Shown in pieces: positions 23,789 through 36,007 of a stretch of 64,000 nucleotides of DNA. The position numbers and the translations under genes are program-made. Under the pieces are notes generated by a model. The model made no database searches, was not told the DNA's origin, and saw only the letters and a list, made by a program, of their open reading frames with translations. The stretch covers positions 1,240,001-1,304,000 of the forward strand of contig CADCXA010000030.1 in assembly GCA_902806565.1 (NCBI GenBank). Reading direction: 5' to 3'. Origin of the DNA: Hypoxylon rubiginosum (Eukaryota > Ascomycota > Sordariomycetes > Xylariales > Hypoxylaceae). Every line of letters begins with the position of its first letter. Position 1 is the stretch's first letter.

Positions 23789-25175
23789 TATTTCTCTCCT
23801 CCAGACAAGTCCTACGTCCGTCGCATAGCGACGTACATGGTAGCGGAGACACGGTCGGTGGTCAGACTGCAGACGCCTACCTGCTTATCTCTTGCTTATT
23901 TCGGCAGGTTTAGACTAGCGACGCTGGCACCTTGCAGTGGACAGGACAGGAAAACGTCACGGTCTCATCACTGGTAAGCGGCGTTCCTTCTGCAAGGCAG
24001 GCGAGAAAAGACGCCCGCATTCCTTCTGTAAGGAAAGCGGTCCGAGACGCGTTCTGGCCATTATATGTCCTGGCCATTATATTCAAGCTGATGGCTCGAT
24101 AGGCCGAACGGGAGCCGGTACGCAGAGCATTCAAGCTAGGTACCTAGGAGATAGTTACCAATGTGCACCTTTCTAGCACAAGCCGATTATGCAAGGTAAT
24201 CATAGGCCACGAAGAAGCAGGCTGCTGTGGGCATCAGCATCCTGGCTGTTGAGTCGAAGCTGATAAATCTCTGTACTTGTATTATTTGATAAACTTTAGA
24301 ACTTAAGTAGGAGACTTGCTACTGTAAATATCCGTTTGGTAAGCTGACGTACCTAGGGACCCACGTAGGGTTGTTCTAGACCCGTGATACCCTTGTCTAC
24401 CCCCTAAGTGGACCGGACCCCAGACCCCAGACCACCCCAGGACCACCCCCGCAAATTGTAACTTACAGACCCAAAAGAGTGTTATTACTTGGACGTGGCT
24501 AAATTATTAGAATAGTCTCACACACACACAAGCAATTGCACCTTGAAGCCACTCCAGCTCGCTCTGTATAGCTACCAATGACGGGACACCAATGACATGC
24601 TACCTACTCTAGGGGTAACCCGAAATAGTCCCATGCCTTTGCCTTATCTTGCGTATACGGTGGCATAAGCACAACCCCTTTTGTGTGCCGTAGCGGGAAA
24701 GGGGGTTTCCGGAGAATCATTCCTTGTATAGCAACCGTTCTAATGGGGAGTAACCGTTGCCCATTTTCGTAAATAAATAAAAAGGGGCTTACGGTCTTTA
24801 TAAAATTAAATAGGTACCGAGAAACAAGTGCGGTAAGGGTAATCCCTCGAGTGCCAGAGCTGGTAATTGTAAAAGCCATACCTGGAAGGCCTGGGCTTGA
24901 GAATGACATAGGCTATTAGAGCCCTTGAAAGTCACCTAAAATAAAGCCTGTTTATGATTAGTAGCCATTCAGAAAGTAATAGTTCCCATTAAAAAGGTTG
25001 CCGTACAAAGAATAAATAATCGTTTCCCGGAAACCCCCTTCGCCGCTACGGTAGCCAACGGGAGTCCGACTTCGCCCCGAAGCCAATCTAGCTGTTTCCT
25101 CTGTTGATTCTATCTAACACGTAACCCGGCTCTGTAAATAATTAAGCCGGCGGACTTACCACTGAATCAGATCAG

Positions 25176-25260
25176 TCGGTCAAAAGAAAGAATAAGTCCT
25201 CGGTCAAAAGACAGAATAAGTTATCGGCCAAAAGACAGAATAAGTTATCGGTCAAAAGAT
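25176..25260. repeat. 3.5 tandem copies of a 24-base repeat upstream of the HR-PKS
   Basis: Copies start at 25176, 25200, 25224 and 25248. The unit begins TCGGTCAAAAGACAGAATAA and the fourth copy is cut after 13 bases. Differences between copies are few (GTC/GCC; GAAAG/GACAG). Each copy has one CGG triplet, the half-site read by Zn(II)2Cys6 proteins, spaced exactly 24 bases apart. The array ends 216 bases before the HR-PKS ATG, so an activator-binding array is a reasonable inference. Confidence 0.8.
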
Positions 25261-25476
25261 TCACGTCCTCCTATCGGAGTTTAGTTGCTTCAGCAGTCTC
25301 GTAGTATATCAGTTGGTTGGAATTAGTACACACATACGAAATGAGGGCTAGGCTGATGACTGACCATCTCATGATATTTGCTCCGCTCAATAAGATTCTT
25401 TGCTTGACCTGATAGACCCAAATCTTTGTGATTTATCGTTATACCATCGGCTCAAGCTATCTTCTGACGGCGCACC

Positions 25477-28400
25477 ATGGCAAACCGCACCGATACTTGG
25501 GCGACCGAGCCCATTGCCATCGTTGGCATGAGCTGTAAATTCGCCGGCAGCGCCAGCAGCCCCGAGAAACTCTGGGAGATGCTAGCCGGGGGCGAGAACG
25601 CGTGGTCTGAGATACCATCTTCCCGCTTCAACGTGAAAGGGACCCACCACCCGAATCACGAGAAGATCAGCACGGTGAGTCCGCCCAGACCAAGACGACG
25701 AGTCAGCACATGCAGAAGAGAGATAAAAACTCATCGGTGAATATGTAGACACATGCCAAGGGAGCCCACTTCGTAGACGAAGACGTTGGGCTGTTCGACG
25801 CCAATTTCTTCAGTTTTTCTGCAGAAACAGCATCGGTATGTATGATTCTCGTGGAATCGAATGAATGACGGATGTTGAACATTTCTACAGGCAATAGACC
25901 CCCAGTTCCGGCTACAGCTGGAATCTGCATACGAAGCTCTCGAGAATGGTAAGTTAAATCCACTCCCGAAAGTCAGAAGCGGTCTTGGCCTCCCCTAACA
26001 CGTCGAATTCCGACTGCGCTAGCCGGCCTGCCGCTCTCTAGGATCGCAGGGTCCAATACCTCGGTATTCACCGGCATCTTCTCGCACGACTACCACGAAG
26101 GCCTGATCCGGGATGAGGACCAGCTGCCCCGGTTCCTACCCATCGGGACCTTCTCGGCCATGTCGTCCAACCGCCTGTCCCATTTCTTCGACCTCAAGGG
26201 CGCCAGTATGACGGTGGACACAGGATGTTCCACAACCCTCGTCGCACTACACCAAGCAGTCAAGAGTCTGCGGAGCCGAGAAGCCGACATGTCCATCGTA
26301 GGCGGGTCGAACCTGCTTCTGACGCCGGACATGTTCAAGGTGTTTGGGTCGCTCGGCATGCTCTCTCCCGACGGCAAGTCGTACGCGTTTGACTCCCGTG
26401 CTAACGGCTACGGCCGCGGCGAAGGCGTGGCAACTATCGTGATCAAGCGGCTGAACGACGCGCTGGCGTGCGGCGACCCTATACGCGCGTTGATCCGCGA
26501 GACGTGCCTCAACCAGGATGGGAAGACGGAGACGATTACGACACCCTCGCAGACCGCACAGGAGGAGCTTATGCATGAATGCTACCGCCGTGCGGGTCTT
26601 GATCCGCGCGACACGCAGTATTTCGAGGCGCACGGCACGGGAACGCCGACAGGTGATCCCATTGAGGCTCGAGCCATCGCCGCCGTCTTCGGTGGACCGC
26701 AACGAGCAGAAGCGCTGCGCATCGGTTCGGTGAAGACCAACATTGGCCACACCGAGTCGGTTTCCGGACTGGCAGGCTTGATAAAAGTCGTTTTGGCGTT
26801 GGAGAAGCGCCAGATTCCGCCCAGTATCAACTACAAGACACCCAATCCTAAGCTAGCTCTGGACGAGTGGCGCCTCGCCGTGGCAACGGATTTACAGGAT
26901 TGGCCTGCGACCGCGCCAAATCAACCGCGCCGCGCGTCCGTCAACAACTTCGGCTATGGCGGAAGCAATGCTCATATCATTCTAGAGGGAGTCGACTTGG
27001 AGTCGTTACGTCCCGAGCCCATCGCCAACGGCCATCGTGAGTATGACCAAAGCGCAGTGCTTGTCCTTAGTGCGCGAGATGAGAATGCATGCCAGAGAAT
27101 GGTTTCCGACCTTGTAGGCTATTTGCGAGATCGCAGGGAAGCGTCAGATCCGTCTCAATTGCTGCAAAACCTCGTTTATACACTCGGGGAGCGCCGGTCA
27201 ATCTTCCCCTGGGTCGCCGTGAATCAAGTGTCTCTCCGAGGCAACAGTCTGGATAGCGTGATTCAGACCTTGGATACGCCAAAATTTACCCCCGTCCGCG
27301 CCCCGGCCCGCCGTCCTCGTATCGGCATGGTATTCACAGGCCAGGGAGCCCAGTGGCATGCCATGGGGCGCGAGCTGATAGACTCGTACCCCATCTATAA
27401 AGCGTCACTAGAAGAGGCCGAATACCACCTTAAAGCCATTGGCGCCGAGTGGTCTCTTCTCGAGGAACTGCAGCGCAATACACATACAAGTAGGATCAAC
27501 ACTACAGAGCTTAGTATACCTGTCTGCGTTGCGTTGCAGATCGCCCTGGTGCGATTGCTCCAGTCTTGAGCAATCACCCCAGCTGCTGTTACCAGCCACT
27601 CATCGGGCGAGATCGCGGCTGCCTATGCTGCCGGAGCGCTGACCCTTAGGCAGGCAATGGCGGCCGCCTATTACCGCGCACGGCTGGCGGCGGATCCAAC
27701 ACTGCATGCAAAAGGAGAGAAAGGCGGCATGTTGGCTGTTGGCGTCGGGGCGGATGAGGCAAGGACGTACGTCAAGAGGCTAACGTCGAGTGGGAAAGCC
27801 GTCGTGGCGTGCATCAACAGCCCTCAAAGCGTCACCATCGCGGGTGACGTCAGCGCCGTAGAGGAGATTGAGGAGATGTGCAAGAAAGAAAGTGTGTTTG
27901 CGCGCCGACTCCGGGTTGATACAGGCTATCATTCGCACCACATGCAACCTATCGCCGGACCCTACCTTGAGCTTCTCCGAAAGCACATGGAGTCCGAAGA
28001 TCCTGTTGACGACGAAAGGCCCGAAGTCGCCTTCTCCTCGCCCGTTACTGGCGGTCGCGTAACCAGTATTGGGAAAATAGCGGCACCTGAACACTGGGTT
28101 GCCAGTTTATTACAGCCGGTCAGGTTTGTCGAGGCATTTACCGACATGGTCCTAGGCGGTATCGAAGAAGCAGGGAGCAGCAACATAGACGTCGTCATTG
28201 AAATCGGTCCTCACACGGCGCTCGCCGCCCCTATTCGGGAGATACTGTCCCTGTCCGAGTTTGAGGGACTGGATCTGCCTTACTCGGGCTGTCTCCTACG
28301 TAACGAGCACGCCGGAGACAGCATGCGATCCACCGCTATGAATTTGCTCCGCGAAGGCCTCCCCCTCGACATGCACAGCATCAACTTTCCCCGCGGCGAC

Positions 28401-31400
28401 CCCGCCCTTCAGGTGTTAACCGATTTGCCCTCGTATTCTTGGAATCACAGTAACAGGCACTGGCAGGAATCACGCATAAATCGGGCCATTCGCGCGCGAG
28501 AGCAACAGCCCCACGACCTTCTTGGGTCTCTCGTACCGGGAATAAACCTCGAGGCTGCGACGTGGAGGAATATTATGCGGATTGCCGAGCTTCCCTGGCT
28601 TAGGGACCACATGGTTCAGAATAACATCGTTTATCCCGGCGCTGGTTACATTTGTCTGGCCATCGAGGCCGCGAAACAGCTCGTGGGTATCCAAGATGCC
28701 ACCCACAAGGAGACTGCAGGTTATAGGCTGCGGGACATAGAGTTGCTGGCGGTCCTAGTGGTGCCAGACAATACGGAAGGCATCGAAGTACACACCACAT
28801 TACGCCAAGTCAGCGACAGGAATATCGGCGCTCGTGGTTGGAAGCATTTCGAAGTCTTATCCGTCACCGCAGATAGCAGGTGGACGCTCCATGCCAAGGG
28901 CCTGATCGTTGTTGATTTTGCGGGATCCCCTGGGGTCGCATCAACCTCTAGGCTGACGGAGCGCCCCTTGTCAAGCTACAAACGGCATGTAGACCCCGAG
29001 GACATGTTCAGTAGCCTCCGGTCTCGAGGAATCTACCACGGCCCCAAGTTTCAGAACACGACGGAGATTGAACAGGACGGGAAGGAGCCACGTTCTGTTT
29101 CGCATATGAGTATAGCGGACACGGCTGTTGCGAATGATCTGGTTCGTCATCCCACAATACACCCGACCACCTTGGAGTCTGTTATACTTTCGTCCTATAG
29201 CACGCTCCCTGGTGTCGGGGCCCTCGAGAACGACGCCAAGCTTCCACAGTTGATCCACAGGCTCTGGGTGTCGAGCAGCATCAGTAACCAAGCCGGGCAC
29301 GCATTCTCCTGCCACACATCCCGGGTGCATACCAACGCGCAGAACTTCCAGGTCGACTCTCTCGTCGTAGATGATCAGACGCATGAATCTGTTCTTGAGT
29401 TGCAGGGTCTCGTGTGCCAGTCAATGGGTCGGAGCAGTGCTTCCACGGGCGACAAGGCCAACAACAGGGACCAAGACGTGTGCAGCAAGATTGAGTGGGC
29501 ACCCGACCTGTCGATAAGGCAGGCGCAAGTTCTGGATAAGATCAAGAAAGAGCTCACTCGTCCCGGAGACGACGTGGACAGGGAACTCGTGATTCGGCTG
29601 CGACGAGTGTGCACCTACTTCTGTAACGATGCCCTGCAGAGCTTGACGACCCAGGATATATCCCAGCTCGAGCCGCACCTCGTGAAATTCAATACCTGGA
29701 TGCTGGACCACATGAAACTTGCCGCCTCGGGACAACTTGGCCCCGATAGTGGCACATGGGTCTCGGACGGGCCGCAAGAACGTGAACGCCAAATCGCCCT
29801 TGCAGCGGAGCAGAGCGTCGAAGGTGAGATGGTGTGCCGCCTTGGACCCTTGCTCCTCCCCATGCTGCGCGGCGAAAGGTCTCCGCTCGAGGTGATGATG
29901 GAAGGGCGTTTGCTATACAGATACTACGCCGATGCCATCCGTATGGCCCCACCTTTGACGCAGCTGGCAAAGGTATTACGCAAGGTTGTTCACAAGAACC
30001 CGCGCGCGCGGATTCTCGAGATTGGCGGAGGGACAGGCGGCGCGACGCGCCACATGCTTAGAGCTCTGGGCACGGTCGAGGAGGGAGGCCCCCTCGCAGC
30101 AGGCTGGCACTTCACCGATATCTCTTCGGGTTTCTTCGAGGCCGCACGTACCGAATTCGCGGCATGGGCCGATATACTAGAGTTTGATAAACTTGACATT
30201 GAGAAGGACCCTGCGTCGCAAGGGTTCGAGCTAGCAAGCTACGACATCGTGGTGGCCTGCGAGGTCCTACATGCGACTAAAAGCATGGCCCACACCATGG
30301 CTAACGTGCGTAGCCTGATGAAACCAGGCGCTACCCTGCTGCTGATGGAGACGACGCAAGACCAAGTCGATATCCAGTTCACATTCGGCCTTCTCTCTGG
30401 ATGGTGGTTGAGCGAAGAGCCAGAGCGCCAGTCCAGCCCATCCCTCACAATTCCATTTTGTGATCGTGTACTCAAGGGTGCTGGATTCAGTGGCATAGAC
30501 TTCGAGGTACGCGACTGCGAAAGTGAGGATATGTATTCCATCAGTGTCATCATGTCGACCGCCGTCCCGATAGGGCAGCCAGCTCCGAAGAGGATATTTT
30601 CCGACGGTATTGTCCTCGTCACCAGCAACTTAGCACCCCCACCGACCGGCACTCTCGATGCTCTGAAGGCTAACATCCAAGCCTTGACGGGTGGCCCCGA
30701 GCCAAGCATAGCATCTCTCGAAGATGTCACGGATAGCAGTCAGTACAGTGGCAAGATCTGCTTGTTCCTTGGGGAAGTGGCACAGCCTATCTTGCACAAC
30801 ATGGACCATGTCCGTTTCCAAGCTATCAAGGCCATGGCGAACAGCTGCCAAGGTCTTCTCTGGGTTACTGTGGGTGGTGCCGTGGAGAGTGGTGATCCCA
30901 ACTCGAGCTTGAGCCATGGTGTGTTGCGAACCCTGCGAAACGAGCATATGGGCCGGCGCTACGTCTCTCTGGATCTCGAGGCTACACCAGCGACAGGCGA
31001 CTGGCCCCCGAGCATCGCGTCCACCATCAGCAAGGTACTCGACTTGGCCTTCGTTCGTCGAGAGGTCGGCCACGTAGAGGATGCATCAGCTGCCGACTTC
31101 GAGTATGCCGAGCGTGATGGAGTGTTACTAATCCCACGGTTATACAAGGACGCTGCGCGCAGTAGCCTTTGCGTGTTACGAGCGCCACTCGATTCGCAGG
31201 AGACTAGCACAGCTGTTCGGGACGAGCCTTTCTTTCAAAAGGATCGCCCGCTGCGCTTGGAGATTGGTACCGCCGGTCTCTTGGATACGCTCGCCTTCGG
31301 GGATCACGACGTCGACACGGACGTCCCACTGGCCCCTGAATCCGTAGAGATAGAGCCACGGGCGTATGGCCTCAACTTCCGCGACGTGATGGTAGCCATG

Positions 31401-33428
31401 GGCCAGCTAAGAGAGAGGGTCATGGGTCTCGAGTGCTCTGGTATTATTACGCGTCTAGGCACGGAGGCACAGAACCATGGCTTTAAGATAGGCGATCGTG
31501 TCATGGCACTTCTACTGGGGCCCTTCGCAAGCCGGGCGCAAATCTCTTGGCACGGTGTCGTGCACATACCGCAAGGCATGTCATTTGAGGATGCCGCGTC
31601 CTTGCCCATGATATTCAGCACCGCTTACGTCAGTCTCGTCGACGTCGCGCAATTCCGGTCGGGACAATCGGTCCTGATTCATTCCGCGGCTGGGGGCGTC
31701 GGACAGGCAGCAATCATGCTCGCCAAGCACTTTGGCGCCCAGGATATTTTTGTCACCGTGGGTTCTCCAGAAAAGCGACGTTTCCTTACCCATGAGTACG
31801 GTATTCCAGATACACATATCTTCAGTAACCGAGACGCGTCGTTTGCTCCCGCCATCATGACAGCTACCGGCGGTCGCGGTGTCGACGTGGTGCTCAATTC
31901 GCTAGCTGGACCACTGCTACAGGCCAGTTTTGACGTCGTCGCGCCCTTCGGTCATCTTGTCGAGATTGGAAAGAAGGACCTCGAAGGCAACAGCTTACTT
32001 GAGATGGGGACTTTCTCGCGTGCTACTTCTTACAGCTCTATAGATATGATGGCGCTCCTAAGGCATCGTGGATCAGATGTAAACCGTGTCCTGTCTGAGG
32101 TTGCCAGACTTGTCCAGGAGCGAATACTCACGCCTGCCCGTCCCGTCACTGCGTACCCGATGGGAGACGCAGCCAAAGCCTTCCGTATCTTACAGACAGG
32201 CAAGCACACCGGTAAGGTCGTACTGACGACTAAACCCGACGAGAAGGTCAAGGTGCAACCACGTGTGGCGGCCACTGCTCGGCTGAGGGGCGACGCATCA
32301 TATCTACTCGTCGGTGGTGTTGGCGGTCTCGGGCGCTCTATTGCGCATTGGTTGGCCGACCACGGAGGGAAGAACCTGATAATATTGTCACGCAGTGCTG
32401 GCAACGTCAAGAAGACCGGCACGTTTGTTGACGAGCTGCGCAAAGTTGGCTGTCGGGTCATGGCCATTAGCTGCAATGTTTCTATTGCGGGGGTCCTCGC
32501 CAAGGCGCTCCGTGCCTGCGAGGAACAGGGGCTACCACCAGTGCGAGGCGTCATACAGGGGGCCATGGTTCTTCAAGATTCCGTGTTCGAGCAGATGACC
32601 TTGGATGACTGGCAAACGTGCATTCAGCCCAAGGTCCACGGCACATGGAACCTGCACGTAGAGTGGTCGCAACCCGGCTCGCTCGACTTCTTCGTGATGC
32701 TTTCCTCCTTTTCTGGTATACTGGGTATCGTAAGTCAGGCCAACTACGCCGCGGGAAGTGCCTATCAGGATGCGATGGCACGCTGGCGCCAAGGTCGCGG
32801 GCTCCCTGGCACATCGCTTGACCTGGGTGCCGTCAAAGGCGTCGGCTACGTGGCCGAAACTGCGGGCGTGGCCGATCGCATGCGCAAGACAAGCGAGACG
32901 TTGATGCTGGAAGAGAGCACAGTGCTGCGGGCACTCCAATCTGCCATCCTCGAACCGCTTGGCCACCCACAGATCCTCCTCGGGATGAACACGGGACCTG
33001 GCCCACAGTGGGATCCTCAGGGCAAGTCGCAGATGTCTCGCGATGCTCGTTACCTCCCGCTTCGTTACCACGACAGCTGTCTCCAGGGGTCTAGCTCGCC
33101 CCGGGACGCGAGTGCTGGAGGGTCGGGAGGCCAGACTCTCGCGGGCCAATTAGCGGAAGCGATATCTCGGGATGACGCGGCTGAGCTGGTAGGAGAAGCC
33201 ATTGCGGCAAAATTGGCTTCTATATTCATGATTCCAAACGACGAGGTCGATTTGGCACAGCCGCCAGCCTCATATGGTATCGACTCCCTTGTCGCCGTGG
33301 AGTTGCGTAACATGCTGGCGTTGCATGCCGGTGCCGAAGTGTCGATCTTCGCAATCATGCAAAGCGAGACACTGGCAGCGTTGGCGCTAGATGTGGCTAT
33401 TAAGAGTAATTATATACAGGTAGCATAA
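25477..33428 (+). CDS. Highly reducing PKS (KS-AT-DH-CMeT-ER-KR-ACP) with an in-frame stop in AT
   Basis: Four exons, 25477-25674, 25749-25835, 25891-25948 and 26023-33428; three GT-AG introns lie in the KS region. The frame has 2582 codons and is open except for TGA at 27567-27569 (codon 630), where relatives have Trp just before the AT active site. KS: DTGCSTT with Cys183, [26 protein letters not shown], then the stop, then SHSSGE. DH: His976 (RDHMVQ), but Glu1166 where the second catalytic residue is normally Asp (HPTTLES). CMe[10 protein letters not shown] near 1445. [20 protein letters not shown] near 2209 and [17 protein letters not shown] near 2533. A working enzyme would supply the reduced acyl starter to the NR-PKS. 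As written, translation ends after KS and part of AT. Options are a recent inactivating mutation, a sequencing error or readthrough. Confidence 0.88.
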
Positions 33429-34831
33429 TGTCAGCTATCTACCACCCGAGGGTACTTTATAGCAGAATTCAATAGACGCGGTTTAAATGTTTTTTTTGGG
33501 TTTGAATATGATTGTATGTTACGTAGCGATCGTGTTATTAGTAAAAACCATTCAGTACAGTGATTCAGGGCTTGTGATTCAGCGCCGGCGGTCGATATCG
33601 TTGTTTGTTGTCGATTTTAGGTGCAAGGAATTTCGGTGGATTGAAATAACCAAGTAGTATGTATGTCACGTGACTCTTGAAACCGTGTACCGGTCTTTTT
33701 CAGCTGACAAACAGCGTTAACAGCCGATACGCCTGGCAGCTGGTCCGACACAATAGGGGCCTTTATCCCCAACCTCCTTGTACCTAATTATAGCGCTACT
33801 GAGCCAATAAGTTCCCTATAAGAAAATTATTATAGCACTTTTGCCCACTATATTTATAGCATATCTTATCCACTAGCTCCCCCTCAATTATAGCACACTT
33901 ACCTCTGCCAGGTGCAGCTGACAGGCCTAGTCCATACCTCAGGTACTGAATTGTGGCTATGTACGTGGCTTTTGAAGAAATATTTCTTAAAAAGTAAAAA
34001 ATAAATCGCACTACTCATATCCGACAACATCTTGCTTCAGCTCGGGCTTAGGCTAGGGAATGTTGATCATAACTACGCTAAATGTCACTGTGATGAAAGA
34101 ATCAAGATTAGGGGGGCGTGGGTGTTTTCAACCCGCGCAAGTACAGGCCATGCGAAGCTGTCGTTGCTGCATCAAAAGATCCGGGCGGTCGGGTTAGATC
34201 TACTTATAGGTAGGGAGGAGTCTTAGTTCGAATATAGTATACAAATAGCTAGCCTATACTGCATTAAGCTGATGAACTGTGTACCAGAATAGCGTAAGAA
34301 TAAATAGCGTAACGCTGTCTTTAACTGTGTAGTTAGGTAAGCCAAATTTATACGAGTGTTATTCATGCGTAGACGATATAATCCCGGTCAATGTAAGCCT
34401 GATGGAATAGGTATGACGAATCATAAATTTTCGGGAAGCTGTTCATCCGTCCCTTTTCCTTTGTTTGTTCATTTGTTCGTTGCTAGCGTGGCTCACCGAG
34501 GTCCGCTAGAATCGGTCCGCAAATTCCGTTCATTCCGGACCCGAGTGGGGCACGGCTTAGCCTTCAGCCGGAGTAAAGTTTCCTCGACGCTGAATGGTGG
34601 ACGGTCTCTTGAAGAAACGGTTGGAGGTCCGGCCAGTGTACAAAGTCCACCGCAGCAAGTACATGCCGTTACCTCTTACGCTACGCAAATAATCTAACAG
34701 GCCTACACAATCTCGTTGTGATAGGCGTGGCTAAGTATTATAGGGTATAAGTAGCGATTGTCACCATCGAGAGCTGGTTGGGCTGAGTACCTAGGCGAGT
34801 ACATACTAAGTAACTAAATTAAGAACAGATA
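33429..34831. other. Intergenic region downstream of HR-PKS
   Basis: No gene is supported. Between about 33786 and 33892 there are four scattered [A/T]TATAGC words, and a few TAGCG/AGCGTAA words near 34290-34315. These could be scraps of a small transposable element, but no terminal inverted repeats or target duplication were found. Confidence 0.4.
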
Positions 34832-35488
34832 ATGCTGGTCTCTAACTTCCTCTTTGGTGCCATCGCAACCGCTACCCTCGGATATGGCCGCTCCATGCCA
34901 TCATCACCATGCCCTCCCCCTCTGGTCTACCTTTTCACCGTCTACGCCACAGAGTCGCCCCCAGTTATAATTGGCAACGGCGGTCATGGAAGCCGCCTTT
35001 TCATCCCGATCACGGGAGGGACCGTCACAGGCCCCAAGCTTCAGGGTAAGTCTAATGTAATCCACCAATATCACAAAATTGGTACTTCAGAGCGATAAAA
35101 CTCAACAATATTCGTGCTGTAGGCAAAGTGCTAGGCCTCGGGGGAGACTGGGGCAGTTATGACACTGCCAATAAGACCTTCGCCCCTAACGCCCAGATCG
35201 TAGTGGAGACCAACGATGGGGCCAACATTCTAATCACCGGCCATGGAAAATCTCCATATATCAATTACGAGTTTGAGACGGGCAGCGAATCATACTGGTG
35301 GCTGAACCAAGCCATCGGTGTCGGCATCATCCAGGTGGGCGAGGCTTCCCTCACAGCTGACATTTTCCAAGTAAGTACCCAGGTACTTAAGTTATTATTA
35401 TTCGAGTACCTATGCGCCATGTGACTACATATAGCTCTTCTTAATGTGTGGCTCGCTGACTGTGTAGGTGCTACAATGCAAAGCTTAG
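34832..35488 (+). CDS. Small secreted DUF3237-family protein
   Basis: Three exons, 34832-35045, 35123-35370 and 35468-35488, give 160 residues with matching phases. The third exon adds only six codons and is the least certain. The N-terminus has a short hydrophobic stretch (NFLFGAIATATLGYG), a likely signal peptide. The body has DUF3237 features: FIPITGGTVTGPKLQGKV followed by GGDW, a mid-domain ILITGHGK and a C-terminal Trp-rich YWWLNQAIGVGI. The biochemical role of the family is not established; it is usually described as a beta-barrel-like domain. It lies between the HR-PKS and the FAD-linked oxidase on the same strand, so it may be cluster-linked, but such proteins are not a standard part of sorbicillinoid or azaphilone clusters that I know of. 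Confidence 0.75.
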
Positions 35489-36007
35489 CCCGGGAGGGGT
35501 GTAATATTTCTTCGGTCGTGAGGAGGCTCTTGAAAGTGGTGGATTTCCTGCATCAAGCTTTTTTATTTATAGACTCCACGTGTTTAAGTGTTCTTTGGTG
35601 CCTGCGTCTGTATCCCTGCTACATACGTACCTGCATACACAGTAGGCACCTAGGTAGATAGATTAGGTAGATACCTCGGCCTATACAAAGTCAAACACAA
35701 CGCTCATCTTAAGCACCATTGTCATCATCTCCTAGACTGCTTTCGGGCCAACAAAATAAAGGTGAGTAAAGAATCCGGGCCTGCCTTGACTTGCTGTTGA
35801 GAGACATGCCATGTTAAGCTTAGCTGTAGTGAATTCACCGAAAAGAGCCAATATGACCGAGTTGGGCTGAGGCGCTGTGCCTCGCCCTCTTTTTCAGCTC
35901 TGCGTTAGAGGAGTTCTAATATTGTCTGCAAGGTACACAATCCTACCGTAGCATGGATCTACTAATCTAGTCTTGTGATTCTATCTATGACTGAGACCTA
36001 TATAATC
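35489..36007. other. Gap between DUF3237 and oxidase genes
   Basis: About 520 bases with no supported gene, presumed to hold the terminator of the DUF3237 gene and the promoter of the FAD-linked oxidase. Several TAGGTA[C/G] words occur at 35640-35675. Confidence 0.4.

Larger units (their letters stand above)
23609..25476. promoter_or_regulatory. Divergent intergenic region between regulator and HR-PKS
   Basis: This 1.87-kb region separates divergent genes and contains the two tandem repeat sets listed separately. It also has a short direct repeat (CTGGCCATTATAT twice, about 24052-24080), a paired TTCCTTCTG[C/T]AAGG (about 23984 and 24023) and a CA-rich run near 24520. No open frame is supported. 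It is the likely main regulatory region of the HR-PKS. Confidence 0.55.

Noticed and set aside
24604..24909. 101-codon minus-strand frame between regulator and HR-PKS
   Set aside because: It has no recognisable domain and lies in promoter-like sequence; nothing supports it as a gene.
27549..27583. Intron that would remove the HR-PKS stop
   Set aside because: The only nearby GT...AG pair spans about 35 bases, too short, and would delete conserved AT residues.
27657..33428. Second half of the HR-PKS as a separate gene starting at 27657
   Set aside because: It is in the same frame as the upstream part, begins inside the AT domain just after the active-site motif, and lacks a KS. The two parts are one gene interrupted by TGA.
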